Virus record (IMG/VR): IMGVR_UViG_3300027983_000148
Coordinates: 1-20,360 of that record
Reading direction: 5' to 3' (one strand)
Length of the DNA: 20,360 bases
Origin: a virus
In this document: one piece after another, positions 1 through 6,269 of the stretch
Position numbering within the stretch: position 1 is the stretch's first letter
How the letters are laid out: the number at the start of each line of letters is the position of its first letter
Program-made: the position numbers and the translations under genes
Notes under the pieces: generated by a model
The model's database searches: none
What the model was told of the DNA's origin: nothing
What the model saw: only the letters and a program-made list of their open reading frames with translations

Positions 1-1523
1 TGCTCCTTTATTTTAGTTAGTGCTGCGACAATTAAATCTTCCATCGTTGGTTTTGGCGGGAACATTCTGGACCTTGCCGCGCTTAGTTTGCCCCGTATCG
101 ACGGCCCGAACCTGGCGGTGATAAAACCCAGTGCGAAAAAAACAACAGCGGAAATTAATCCAGCCCGCAACATCGACGCAATCTGAGCTAAGCCGCCATC
201 GAGCAATGGCACTTTCCTTTGATCGGGGTCTTTTTTTGGGTCATAATTTGGCCTGATGCGGCGCAAGGCACTAGCAAGCTCATCTGCCCCGTTATATTCG
301 CTCTGGCTATGTAGTACCTCTCCGCTTGCTTTTTGCACTATTACCCTCGGTGAACCGCTTGCATAGCCAATCCCTGATACCGCCCAATCAGTTGGCCTAT
401 AGCATTGCAGTAACAGCTCGGGTGCAATGGCTGATAAGGCGGGATCGGTGTAAAGGTCTTTCCTTACCTGTTCGCATTCCTCAGCAGTGCCAATAACTGT
501 GATCCGGAGTTTGGCCCTATCATCGGTTAGGTCTTTATTTCCGCCCGTTTGCATCGCCTCATACGCCTGTTTTCTGGTACATGACTTGCCGTCTATCCAG
601 TATCGTTCTATTGTTGCGTCCAGTTTCGAACGATCAACGCCGAAAGGAAAATCCTGCGTAATAATTTTAGGCTGAAATTCCTCCGGTAACGGGAACGGGA
701 AAACATCAACGCCAGCCGCAAAATTTCCATCGGGCAAAAGTTCTAAATATTCGCAGCAATCTTTTTTCCAAACGCCTACCTGCTTACCGTCTTTATACAA
801 CGCAAGCTGGTTTGTGTTTTTCTCGCTAAACTGTCTCCACTCATAGCCCTTTGCGTCCTCAACTGAGGAACAGGCTAGGGTGCCCCAAGTTCTTGCGGGG
901 GGCCGTGCGCCATAACTCACTTGGTTCGCAGGTGGTGGTGGTGGTGGTGGCGCCAAAAGGAAAACAGCCCAGCCGCCGCCGCCTGAGATCCATCTGGCTT
1001 TAAATTCAGCGGGTGACATCCACTCATATTTATTTTCACCGGGGAAATTGTTGTCGAGAATCGCCGCCCACTTTTCGCTTAGGTGAACAATATTTACCAT
1101 GTGAGCAATTTTCGCCCGTCCGTATCTAGGACTATAGCCATAGGTGATAGATGGCATCCTGCCCGTGGCTAGCGAAAGCTTGATTAAAGCAGGGTCATTA
1201 CCCTCATACTGCAAGTACTGAGCGTCGGCGCAATACTTCTCCATCATTTTTTCAGTCTTTGACGGGTAGCCACCCCCCGCCTCAAGTGTCATTTTCTTCT
1301 GAAATCCCAGAACACTATCTACATTTTGCCACCTTCCCGAGTGTTCAATGCTGGTAAAAACGCAAAGGCCAGCGCCGTCTTTGCCGCCGACATTTTTCAT
1401 CTGCTGTGTCCCGGGCAGGTCAACTTGAATCTCTTCCGTCCCGTCCGGTGAGGTGCGCCCGCCTTCCGTGGATATCCCTTCGACTGACTGAAAAAGTAAC
1501 GCAGATAAAATTAAGCCGATCAT
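1..1523 (-). CDS. Large secreted/membrane protein with papain-like peptidase domain (partial)
   Basis: Open frame of 507 codons from ATG at 1523 (AGGAG 8 bases upstream) to the left edge, with no stop in the window. A short hydrophobic start (MIGLILSALLFQSVEG) may be a signal peptide. Residues 45-190 resemble a papain-like cysteine peptidase: Cys54 in GAGLCVFTS, His141 in KIAHMVNIVHL, Asp157-Asn159 in ILDNNFPG, then GGGGWAVFLLAPP. Seven prolines follow (192-198). Residues 335-434 (KLRITVIGTAEECEQVRKDL to RPNYDPKKDPD) look thioredoxin-like in strand order but lack a CxxC pair. Residues 455-470 (GLISAVVFFALGFITA) form a membrane segment followed by a basic stretch. Function unknown; it lies after the fibre genes, where lysis or entry genes often sit. 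Confidence 0.82.
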   Translation of the reverse strand, partial: MIGLILSALLFQSVEGISTEGGRTSPDGTEEIQVDLPGTQQMKNVGGKDGAGLCVFTSIEHSGRWQNVDSVLGFQKKMTLEAGGGYPSKTEKMMEKYCADAQYLQYEGNDPALIKLSLATGRMPSITYGYSPRYGRAKIAHMVNIVHLSEKWAAILDNNFPGENKYEWMSPAEFKARWISGGGGWAVFLLAPPPPPPPANQVSYGARPPARTWGTLACSSVEDAKGYEWRQFSEKNTNQLALYKDGKQVGVWKKDCCEYLELLPDGNFAAGVDVFPFPLPEEFQPKIITQDFPFGVDRSKLDATIERYWIDGKSCTRKQAYEAMQTGGNKDLTDDRAKLRITVIGTAEECEQVRKDLYTDPALSAIAPELLLQCYRPTDWAVSGIGYASGSPRVIVQKASGEVLHSQSEYNGADELASALRRIRPNYDPKKDPDQRKVPLLDGGLAQIASMLRAGLISAVVFFALGFITARFGPSIRGKLSAARSRMFPPKPTMEDLIVAALTKIKE

Positions 1524-1655
1524 GGTTGCTTCTCCTGTGGGTTTAAGCCTGAAATTAAAATAACGCCTTTAGATCCCCGTTAAACTTTCAATTGTTAAAG
1601 CGGCTTCAACTTGGTTTGATTTTATTTGCCATATTTAAAATCAATAATAAGTTCA

Positions 1656-2801
1656 TTACTCAAAAGCTCCAATACTAGGTGTGGTGGCAGAACGGGTGTA
1701 TCCACGCTGATCCAAACCACTAATAGGTGCAGCATTGCTGATGGTTGCGCTGCCAGTGCCGATGGCAGAACTACCAGCGCCAAGTGCCATGGTGAAGGTA
1801 GGGCCGCCATTATTTTGCAGGGTGCCAAGGTTTAAATCTCCGGTGGTTACCGTGGTGGCCCAAGCACTAAGTCCCGCTTGGGTGACGAGATTATTAGCAG
1901 CAGTTGCGCCAGAAATAAGATTAACAGTACCAAAACCGGAGAAATCGCCGCCCGAGGTGCTATTAGCGATGATAGTATTTGCGATGTTGAGGGTGCCGTT
2001 GTTACGGATGCCGCCGCCGTTGAAGGCAGCCGAATTACCAGAGAGGGTGGAATTGGAGACGGTGAGGGTGCCGGCGTTAAAAATGCCGCCGCCGTTGAAG
2101 GCAGCCGAATTACCAGAGAAGGTGGAATTGGAGACGGTGAGGGTGCCGTTGTTAAAAATGCCGCCGCCGTTGAAGGCAGCCGAATTACCAGAGAAGGTGG
2201 AATTGGAGACGGTGAGGGTGCCGTTGTTAAAAATGCCGCCGCCGCCGTTGGTAACCGAATTGCCAGAGAGGGTGGAATTGGAGACGGAGAGGGTGCCGGC
2301 GCCGGTGTTAAAAATGGCGCCGCCGCGGAAAGCGGTATTACCCGAGATGGTGGAATTGGAGACGGCAAGGGTGCCGGCGCCGGTGTTAAAGGCCCCACCA
2401 AAGCCGGTTGTTTTTGCGCCGGAAACGGTCACGCCTGAGATAGTTAAATTCCCACCCGCATCGATGGTAAAGATACTGAAATTACGAGCGGAATCACCGT
2501 TATTACCGCTGATAGTGAGGGAAGAACCCGGCCCGGTGATGGTGAGTGTGCCAGCCGTCGCCGTCGTAACAATGCTTGGCAACGCAGAATTAAGCACGAT
2601 GGTAAATGGTGCTGATCCAGACGCAAAAGCAAAGGTGATTTCATTGTTGCCGCTGGTAGAATTTGAATCAATGATTGCCTGTCGCAGTGAACCAGCCCCA
2701 GAATCATTAGTATTGGTGACGATAAATTCCGTATCGGTAGGTGTAACCCCACTAGAGATAGTTCGATTTTTAATCTTGTTGGTTAAATTTGAAATGGTCA
2801 T
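1656..2801 (-). CDS. Parallel beta-helix adhesin-like protein, anchor-Q type
   Basis: 381 residues. N-terminal TEFIVTNTNDSGAGSLRQAI and a following ITF strand are the usual start of bacterial surface beta-helix proteins; then repeated turns of NSTFSGNSAAFNGGGIFNNG and a C-terminal GLDQRGYTR...PSIGAFE, the end typical of the choice-of-anchor Q domain. Such proteins are normally bacterial cell-surface proteins, so here it most likely serves as a receptor-binding or carbohydrate-binding tail component acquired from a host. It has no signal peptide and no sorting tail after GAFE, consistent with incorporation into a virion. ATG in a 4-base overlap; no own ribosome site. Confidence 0.87.
   Translation of the reverse strand: MTISNLTNKIKNRTISSGVTPTDTEFIVTNTNDSGAGSLRQAIIDSNSTSGNNEITFAFASGSAPFTIVLNSALPSIVTTATAGTLTITGPGSSLTISGNNGDSARNFSIFTIDAGGNLTISGVTVSGAKTTGFGGAFNTGAGTLAVSNSTISGNTAFRGGAIFNTGAGTLSVSNSTLSGNSVTNGGGGIFNNGTLTVSNSTFSGNSAAFNGGGIFNNGTLTVSNSTFSGNSAAFNGGGIFNAGTLTVSNSTLSGNSAAFNGGGIRNNGTLNIANTIIANSTSGGDFSGFGTVNLISGATAANNLVTQAGLSAWATTVTTGDLNLGTLQNNGGPTFTMALGAGSSAIGTGSATISNAAPISGLDQRGYTRSATTPSIGAFE
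2020..2244 (-). repeat. 75-base tandem repeats in the beta-helix gene
   Basis: Three consecutive 75-base (25-residue) units at 2020-2094, 2095-2169 and 2170-2244. The second and third are identical at every base; the first differs at three positions. More diverged units of 75 to 78 bases continue up to about 2440. Each encodes one helical rung with the motif NSTFSGNSAAFNGGGIF. Identity over 75 bases points to very recent duplication or ongoing homogenisation. Confidence 0.94.
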
Positions 2802-3127
2802 GTAATTTCAACCCCGAACAAGTTAAAGCTAACGGAACCGTCGGCAGAGCGAACACTAACGACATCAGTAGCCAATAAAGTTATTCCAACCGTAATAAAA
2901 ACAGAATCATAAGCAGCAATTGAGGCATTGTAAACAATGTATTGCGAAGTCGCAATTGATGCACCAGATGGCCGAATTGCTATCCGAAAAAAAGCATCGG
3001 CGGCGGTCTGATTGCAAACTACCAAAGTGCTGACGATTGTACTCGTAGCAGCCGGAACCGTGTAAAGGGTTGTTAATGTTGCTGCTGCTGGAATCACTTG
3101 CCCTAACACCTTATTTACTTGTGGCAA
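2798..3127 (-). CDS. Small beta-rich virion or fibre-associated protein
   Basis: 109 residues of a widespread phage family: VLGQVIPAAATLTTLYTVPA, STIVSTLVVCNQTA, FFRIAIRPSGASIA, QYIVYNASIAAYDSVF and a final VSFNLFGVEIT. Typically found beside fibre genes; structure is likely a small beta sandwich, role unproven. The start is TTG at 3127, supported by AGGAGG exactly 8 bases upstream, which is inside the previous gene's LGGM codons. The stop overlaps the next ATG as ATGA. Confidence 0.83.
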   Translation of the reverse strand: MPQVNKVLGQVIPAAATLTTLYTVPAATSTIVSTLVVCNQTAADAFFRIAIRPSGASIATSQYIVYNASIAAYDSVFITVGITLLATDVVSVRSADGSVSFNLFGVEIT

Positions 3128-3128
3128 T

Positions 3129-3407
3129 TTACATTCCTCCTAAAAAAAACGGGTGAAATATATCTACTGTATTATCCCCCGTATTTGTTCCACTTAAATT
3201 TGCGACCGCTGTATTTGCAATCTGAGAATTACTAATCGTACCTACTAAATCCGAAGTGTTTTTGCTCACCACTAAAACATTTGCGTTTCCAGCAGCGTTT
3301 CCAATCCAGATTTTTCCATCCGTGGCGTTAAGCCCTAATTCTCCAGCAGCTAATGTAGGAGTATTCGTAGTCGTGTAGGATCTTTTTGGCTTAATTAAGT
3401 TAGCCAC
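3129..3407 (-). CDS. Short fibre-like protein sharing the fibre N-terminal domain
   Basis: 92 residues. The N-terminus (IKPKRSYTTTNTPTLAAGEL, then DGKIWIGNA) is a shorter relative of the first 50 residues of the 357-residue fibre, and the C-terminal part (NLSGTNTGDNT) resembles fibre shaft repeats. It ends FHPFFLGGM. It could be a minor fibre, a chaperone-like short fibre or a degraded fibre duplicate. Start is GTG immediately after the previous stop (TAA GTG), with GGAGG 10 bases upstream; that GGAGG is the Gly-Gly coding sequence of the preceding fibre's DGGTF end. Confidence 0.82.
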   Translation of the reverse strand: MANLIKPKRSYTTTNTPTLAAGELGLNATDGKIWIGNAAGNANVLVVSKNTSDLVGTISNSQIANTAVANLSGTNTGDNTVDIFHPFFLGGM

Positions 3408-4481
3408 TTAGAAGGTACCTCCGTCTATACTGGATGCACTGCTGAGGTAGTCCGTGCCAACGGTGGCCGCCGTTAAACTACTGCCACTTTTCTTAAATAT
3501 GCTGCCGTCTGCTGCCCCGGATAAGTCGCCACCTGTACCGCCTTTTCCCAAGGCAATCGCCGTGGAAGACCAGGTGCCAGTAGTGATAGTGCCGAGCGTT
3601 GTGATCGATGATTGGCCGACATAACTGGCGCTAACGATCAGTTGATTAGATCCGTTGACGCCGATGGTGCTGCTATCGGTTTTCACATTTAGCGTCGTGC
3701 CGCTGTAGGTCAAAGCGGTGCCTGCAGCAATCGATCCAGCCCCAGAAAATTGGGTGAAGGAAAGGGAAGTAGCGCCAAGGGTAATCGGATTAGCCGTCGT
3801 CAAAACATAGCCCTGGTTAGCGCCTAAGGTACCCTCTTCAACAAAAGTGAACATCCCAGCAGTTACTTCTGCCGAGGTGTCTGCATCGGTCGCACGGTTC
3901 CACGAACCGGAGGCAACAACATAAACACCGTTTTCACTGCCCGTGCTTTGATTTTTTACTAAGATTCTATCACCTGCAATAACTGACACACCGTCGATAG
4001 TTTGGGCTGCCGAAAGGGTGATGCTGGCCGTCGTCGCCGCTCGCACTGAATCCTTGACATCTAGTCCGCTTCTCGCCGCATCGACATAGGCTTTAGTGGC
4101 TGCGTCCTGCGCTGAGGTAGGGTCACTAAGGTTAGTGATTTTATTAGAGTTTAGACTTACATTGGCTGAGGGGGAGGCAAATTGATCCAGCCTAAATCCG
4201 GTTACAAATGTGCTAATTCCTGCGCCTGAGACGGTGCCGGTGAGTACAGTTGCATTAGTAAAAGTGTTAGTCGTGCCGCTGAATGTTTGTGTGGACGTAA
4301 GTGCAGCAAATGCACCCGCACCGCCAATCGCAATGACGCTAGTAGCATTTCCCCCCGAGTCGCCGTTTCCGTAATAAAGGATTCCTGAGACCTCATTAAA
4401 GGCTAGTTCGGCGTTTGCCAGTCCAGAGGGTGCGCCTGATGCGCCGGTAGTGCGTCGTTTAATTCTTAATGTATTCGGCAT
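3408..4481 (-). CDS. Tail fibre protein
   Basis: 357 residues. The N-terminal region (RIKRRTTGASGAPSGLANAE, then LYYGNG) is a known fibre-anchor style; the middle carries the very common fibre segment LNSNKITNLSDPTSAQDAAT, KAYVDAARSGLDVKDSVRAA, followed by ILVKNQSTGSENGVYVV, ATDADTSAEVTAGMFTFVEE and ITLGATSLSFTQFSGAG, a domain found in many tail fibres. The C-terminal part is low-complexity Ser/Thr/Gly repeats ending SSIDGGTF. Probably a trimeric receptor-binding fibre. ATG with AAAGGAA upstream. Confidence 0.9.
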   Translation of the reverse strand: MPNTLRIKRRTTGASGAPSGLANAELAFNEVSGILYYGNGDSGGNATSVIAIGGAGAFAALTSTQTFSGTTNTFTNATVLTGTVSGAGISTFVTGFRLDQFASPSANVSLNSNKITNLSDPTSAQDAATKAYVDAARSGLDVKDSVRAATTASITLSAAQTIDGVSVIAGDRILVKNQSTGSENGVYVVASGSWNRATDADTSAEVTAGMFTFVEEGTLGANQGYVLTTANPITLGATSLSFTQFSGAGSIAAGTALTYSGTTLNVKTDSSTIGVNGSNQLIVSASYVGQSSITTLGTITTGTWSSTAIALGKGGTGGDLSGAADGSIFKKSGSSLTAATVGTDYLSSASSIDGGTF

Positions 4482-4496
4482 TGTCTATTCCTTTTT

Positions 4497-4856
4497 CTAG
4501 AAGTTTCCGCCGTCTAAGTAGTCTGAATTTACCCACTGCGCCAGTGGGGTGTTGTACTTTAACAGTTGGCCGTTTTGCAAATTAATTATCAGTACATCAT
4601 CCAGCTCAACTAACTGAGTCAGGTTGCCTCCCGCTATTCCCTGGGGGCCGGTCGCCCCTGTCGCTCCGATGGGGCCCGGTGCATTCACTACGATTGAATT
4701 ATTAGCTTGCAAGACTGCGACAGTTTGAGGGGAAAGCACTTCCACGAGTTCCGAAATTCTGTTAACCGTTAAATTAATTTGCGCTTCCGTCGTGATAATT
4801 GGAGTCGATGCGGTTGCGATTTGCGTTGGAGAAATTGTTTGGATTAAATCACTCAT
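4497..4856 (-). CDS. Short collagen-like fibre protein
   Basis: 119 residues. The N-terminal half is helical (EAQINLTVNRISELVEVLSP), followed by five Gly-x-y triplets at 61-76 (GPIGATGATGPQGIAG), then LVELDDVLIINLQNGQLLKY, a frequent phage segment, and a C-terminus QWVNSDYLDGGNF. Collagen-like triplets in phage proteins drive trimerisation of fibres. ATG in a 4-base overlap with the previous gene. The LDGGNF end recurs as IDGGTF in the next gene. Confidence 0.82.
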   Translation of the reverse strand: MSDLIQTISPTQIATASTPIITTEAQINLTVNRISELVEVLSPQTVAVLQANNSIVVNAPGPIGATGATGPQGIAGGNLTQLVELDDVLIINLQNGQLLKYNTPLAQWVNSDYLDGGNF

Positions 4857-5200
4857 CGTGTTACCTCCGGCGTGACCGTGCAGGTGCCGCCAATAAGACG
4901 AGTCACGACGCCAGCCGCTGAAATAATCTCAAGATCCCAAACATAATTTGCAGGAACAAGTGCTGCCGTGGTTGCTTCCGCAACGGCAAATGTTATAGTT
5001 CCGGTGTTTTCCGTAATCACCAGCGTACCCGCTGCGCTCGTGGTTGAGAGTACTGCGCTAGAGCTGGCATGAGTTGCGCGTACCTGACTGCGCGCAGTGT
5101 AGCCGGTGAGATTTACGGCGACGCCGTCGCTGTCTTTGTAAGTAAACGCCTCTCGAAGATTGGCACCTTGATCGATTATTAAATGGTAAAAAGCTGCCAT
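4853..5200 (-). CDS. Small phage structural protein, beta-sandwich type
   Basis: 115 residues of a family common next to phage fibre genes. Pattern: YHLIIDQGANLREAFTYKDS, then VNLTGYTARSQVRA, ENTGTITFAV, and C-terminal VTRLIGGTCTVTPEVTR. I regard it as a small beta-sandwich virion or tail-fibre adaptor, function not established. ATG at 5200 has the strong site AAAAGGAG about 5-6 bases upstream and is the first gene after the promoter candidate. The stop overlaps the next gene as ATGA. Confidence 0.83.
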   Translation of the reverse strand: MAAFYHLIIDQGANLREAFTYKDSDGVAVNLTGYTARSQVRATHASSSAVLSTTSAAGTLVITENTGTITFAVAEATTAALVPANYVWDLEIISAAGVVTRLIGGTCTVTPEVTR

Positions 5201-5224
5201 AAAAACTCCTTTTGGACTGGTAAG

Positions 5225-5253
5225 ATTATAATCGTGTTTTTAAATCTACGCAA
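5225..5253 (-). promoter_or_regulatory. Candidate promoter for the fibre gene cluster
   Basis: On the minus strand TTGCGT (5253-5248), a 17-base spacer, and a perfect TATAAT (5230-5225), followed 25 bases later by the ATG of the 115-residue gene with AAAAGGAG. The -35 is a poor match (3 of 6) but the -10 and spacing are ideal. It lies in one of two gaps over 100 bases within the structural operon, so separate expression of the fibre genes is plausible. Confidence 0.55.
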
Positions 5254-5270
5254 GTTTTAAATCTACGCAA
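5238..5270 (-). repeat. Tandem 17-base repeat overlapping the promoter
   Basis: Two perfect 16-base copies of TTTTAAATCTACGCAA (plus strand), at 5238-5253 and 5255-5270, separated by one base (period 17). On the minus strand each begins TTGCGTAGATTT. The promoter-proximal copy supplies the -35-like TTGCGT, so the second copy places the same box 17 bases upstream. Repeated boxes at a -35 region suggest a binding site for a phage activator or repressor, though a simple duplication is possible. Confidence 0.8.
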
Positions 5271-5312
5271 ATCGCAGCCGCTAAAAGCAATTGCGAGCCA
5301 TGCCCGATCAAA

Positions 5313-6266
5313 TTAGCCCGTATAAAAACTATAGGACCCGTAGCCCATGGAGCTGCCGCCGTTGCTGTAGTTGATCGATACCGAATCTCCAGCCGTCACT
5401 GCGGTGCTCCCAGAGGGGTAGGATGAGCTTGTGTCAGCGGTAGCAGTAAATCCTGAGCCTACGCTGAGGCTGATGCTAACACCTGTACCGCCCATCATGT
5501 CGTAGGCCGAGAGATTATAATAAATGGTGCCAGTTGACCCTGCCGTAAATACTGTACCACCCGGTGAGCTACTGAAATTTGCAGATAAAGGATCCCCTGA
5601 GTTTGCTCCCGTCCCACTGTAGTTGGTGTCGCCAGAAACAAAACTGAACGGTGTAGGCGTTGGTGTAGGGGTTGGTGTAGGGGTTGGTGTAGGTGTTGGT
5701 GTAGGCGTTGGGGTAGGCGTTGGTGTTGGCGTTGGCGTTGGCGTAGGGGTAGGGGTAGGTGTAGGCGTTGGCGTTGGCGTTGGCGTTGGTGTAGGTGTTG
5801 GCGTTGGTGTAGGTGTTGGCGTTGGTGTTGGTGTTGGCGTTGGTGTGCATCCTGACTGGATCACGAGGGCACCATCACCACTAAAATCAACGGTGAATGT
5901 TTCGCCGGCCGCCAGCCATGTGACATTGCCATAGTCGTAATATCCGATCACTTTATTTTCGGCGCTGCTATTATACATTACGAAATATTGGAAACCGCTG
6001 GCCAGTGGCCCATCCCAAACGGCATCTTCTAAAATTAGCCTATAAATCCCGCTTGTTTGCGCCGATGAGGTTCGGACTAATGTTTTGTCGAATGTGCTGC
6101 TAGACGGCACAAATACAGTATCGGTAAGAGGCGGGGCAGAGTAAGTGCCCGTATCCGAATCGTTGACCCCCGCCGTCAGTCCGAGCTTTAAAACATCGTT
6201 CTGTAAATCATGTTTTTTCTCTGCAAGATCCTCGGTGAAACAATAAAAAATTTTCATGTCAGCCAT
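5313..6266 (-). CDS. Two-domain structural protein with (Thr-Pro)33 linker
   Basis: 317 residues in three parts. Residues 1-140 match a widespread small phage structural domain: a helical start ([17 protein letters not shown]) and [32 protein letters not shown] near the end. Residues 141-206 are 33 uninterrupted Thr-Pro pairs. Residues 207-317 are a Gly/Ser/Tyr-rich beta domain ending [13 protein letters not shown] rigid extended Thr-Pro rod of this length could hold the terminal domain well away from the particle, suggesting decoration or receptor contact. ATG at 6266 with AGGAG upstream. It is the last gene before the 112-base gap. Confidence 0.85.
   Translation of the reverse strand: MADMKIFYCFTEDLAEKKHDLQNDVLKLGLTAGVNDSDTGTYSAPPLTDTVFVPSSSTFDKTLVRTSSAQTSGIYRLILEDAVWDGPLASGFQYFVMYNSSAENKVIGYYDYGNVTWLAAGETFTVDFSGDGALVIQSGCTPTPTPTPTPTPTPTPTPTPTPTPTPTPTPTPTPTPTPTPTPTPTPTPTPTPTPTPTPTPTPTPTPFSFVSGDTNYSGTGANSGDPLSANFSSSPGGTVFTAGSTGTIYYNLSAYDMMGGTGVSISLSVGSGFTATADTSSSYPSGSTAVTAGDSVSINYSNGGSSMGYGSYSFYTG
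5649..5846 (-). repeat. Hexanucleotide tandem repeat encoding (Thr-Pro)33
   Basis: 198 bases made of 33 units of ACN CCN on the minus strand. Third positions vary (plus strand gttggc, gtaggc, gtgtag and others) so the protein repeat is perfect while the DNA is only quasi-repeated, indicating selection on the peptide. Copy-number change in steps of six bases would keep the frame and change only the linker length. The GT-rich complement has runs of GGGG and GG. Confidence 0.95.
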
Positions 6267-6269
6267 TTT

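Noticed and set aside
487-675. 62-codon plus-strand frame near the left edge
   Set aside because: It is antisense to the 507-codon minus frame that spans 1-1523 and has no ribosome site or recognisable features.
934-952. GGT microsatellite as a separate repeat element
   Set aside because: It simply encodes the seven-proline linker of the minus-strand gene; the similar tract near 9375 encodes six glycines in another gene.
1524-1655. Possible promoter or terminator between the beta-helix gene and the peptidase-like gene
   Set aside because: The gap is AT-rich with only short inverted repeats (TAACG/CGTTA) and a poor TTTAAC/TATTTT pair; nothing stands above chance. Only the AGGAG ribosome site is convincing.
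2020-2440. Repeats as a CRISPR array or diversity-generating template
   Set aside because: Units are contiguous coding repeats without spacers, and no reverse transcriptase or Cas gene is present in the window.
1735-2805. 356-codon plus-strand open frame opposite the beta-helix gene
   Set aside because: It is an antisense shadow created by the 75-base repeats, Pro/Leu/Glu-rich with no ribosome site. The minus frame carries recognisable family signatures.
5272-5296. Possible terminator after the Thr-Pro protein gene
   Set aside because: TCGCA...TGCGA forms a 5-pair stem with weak inner pairing, and the following minus-strand sequence lacks a real T-run.
5623-5934. Plus-strand Gly-Val repeat frame and a shifted minus frame over 5569-5850
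   Set aside because: Both arise from the hexanucleotide repeat read in other frames; only the Thr-Pro frame continues into folded domains on both sides.
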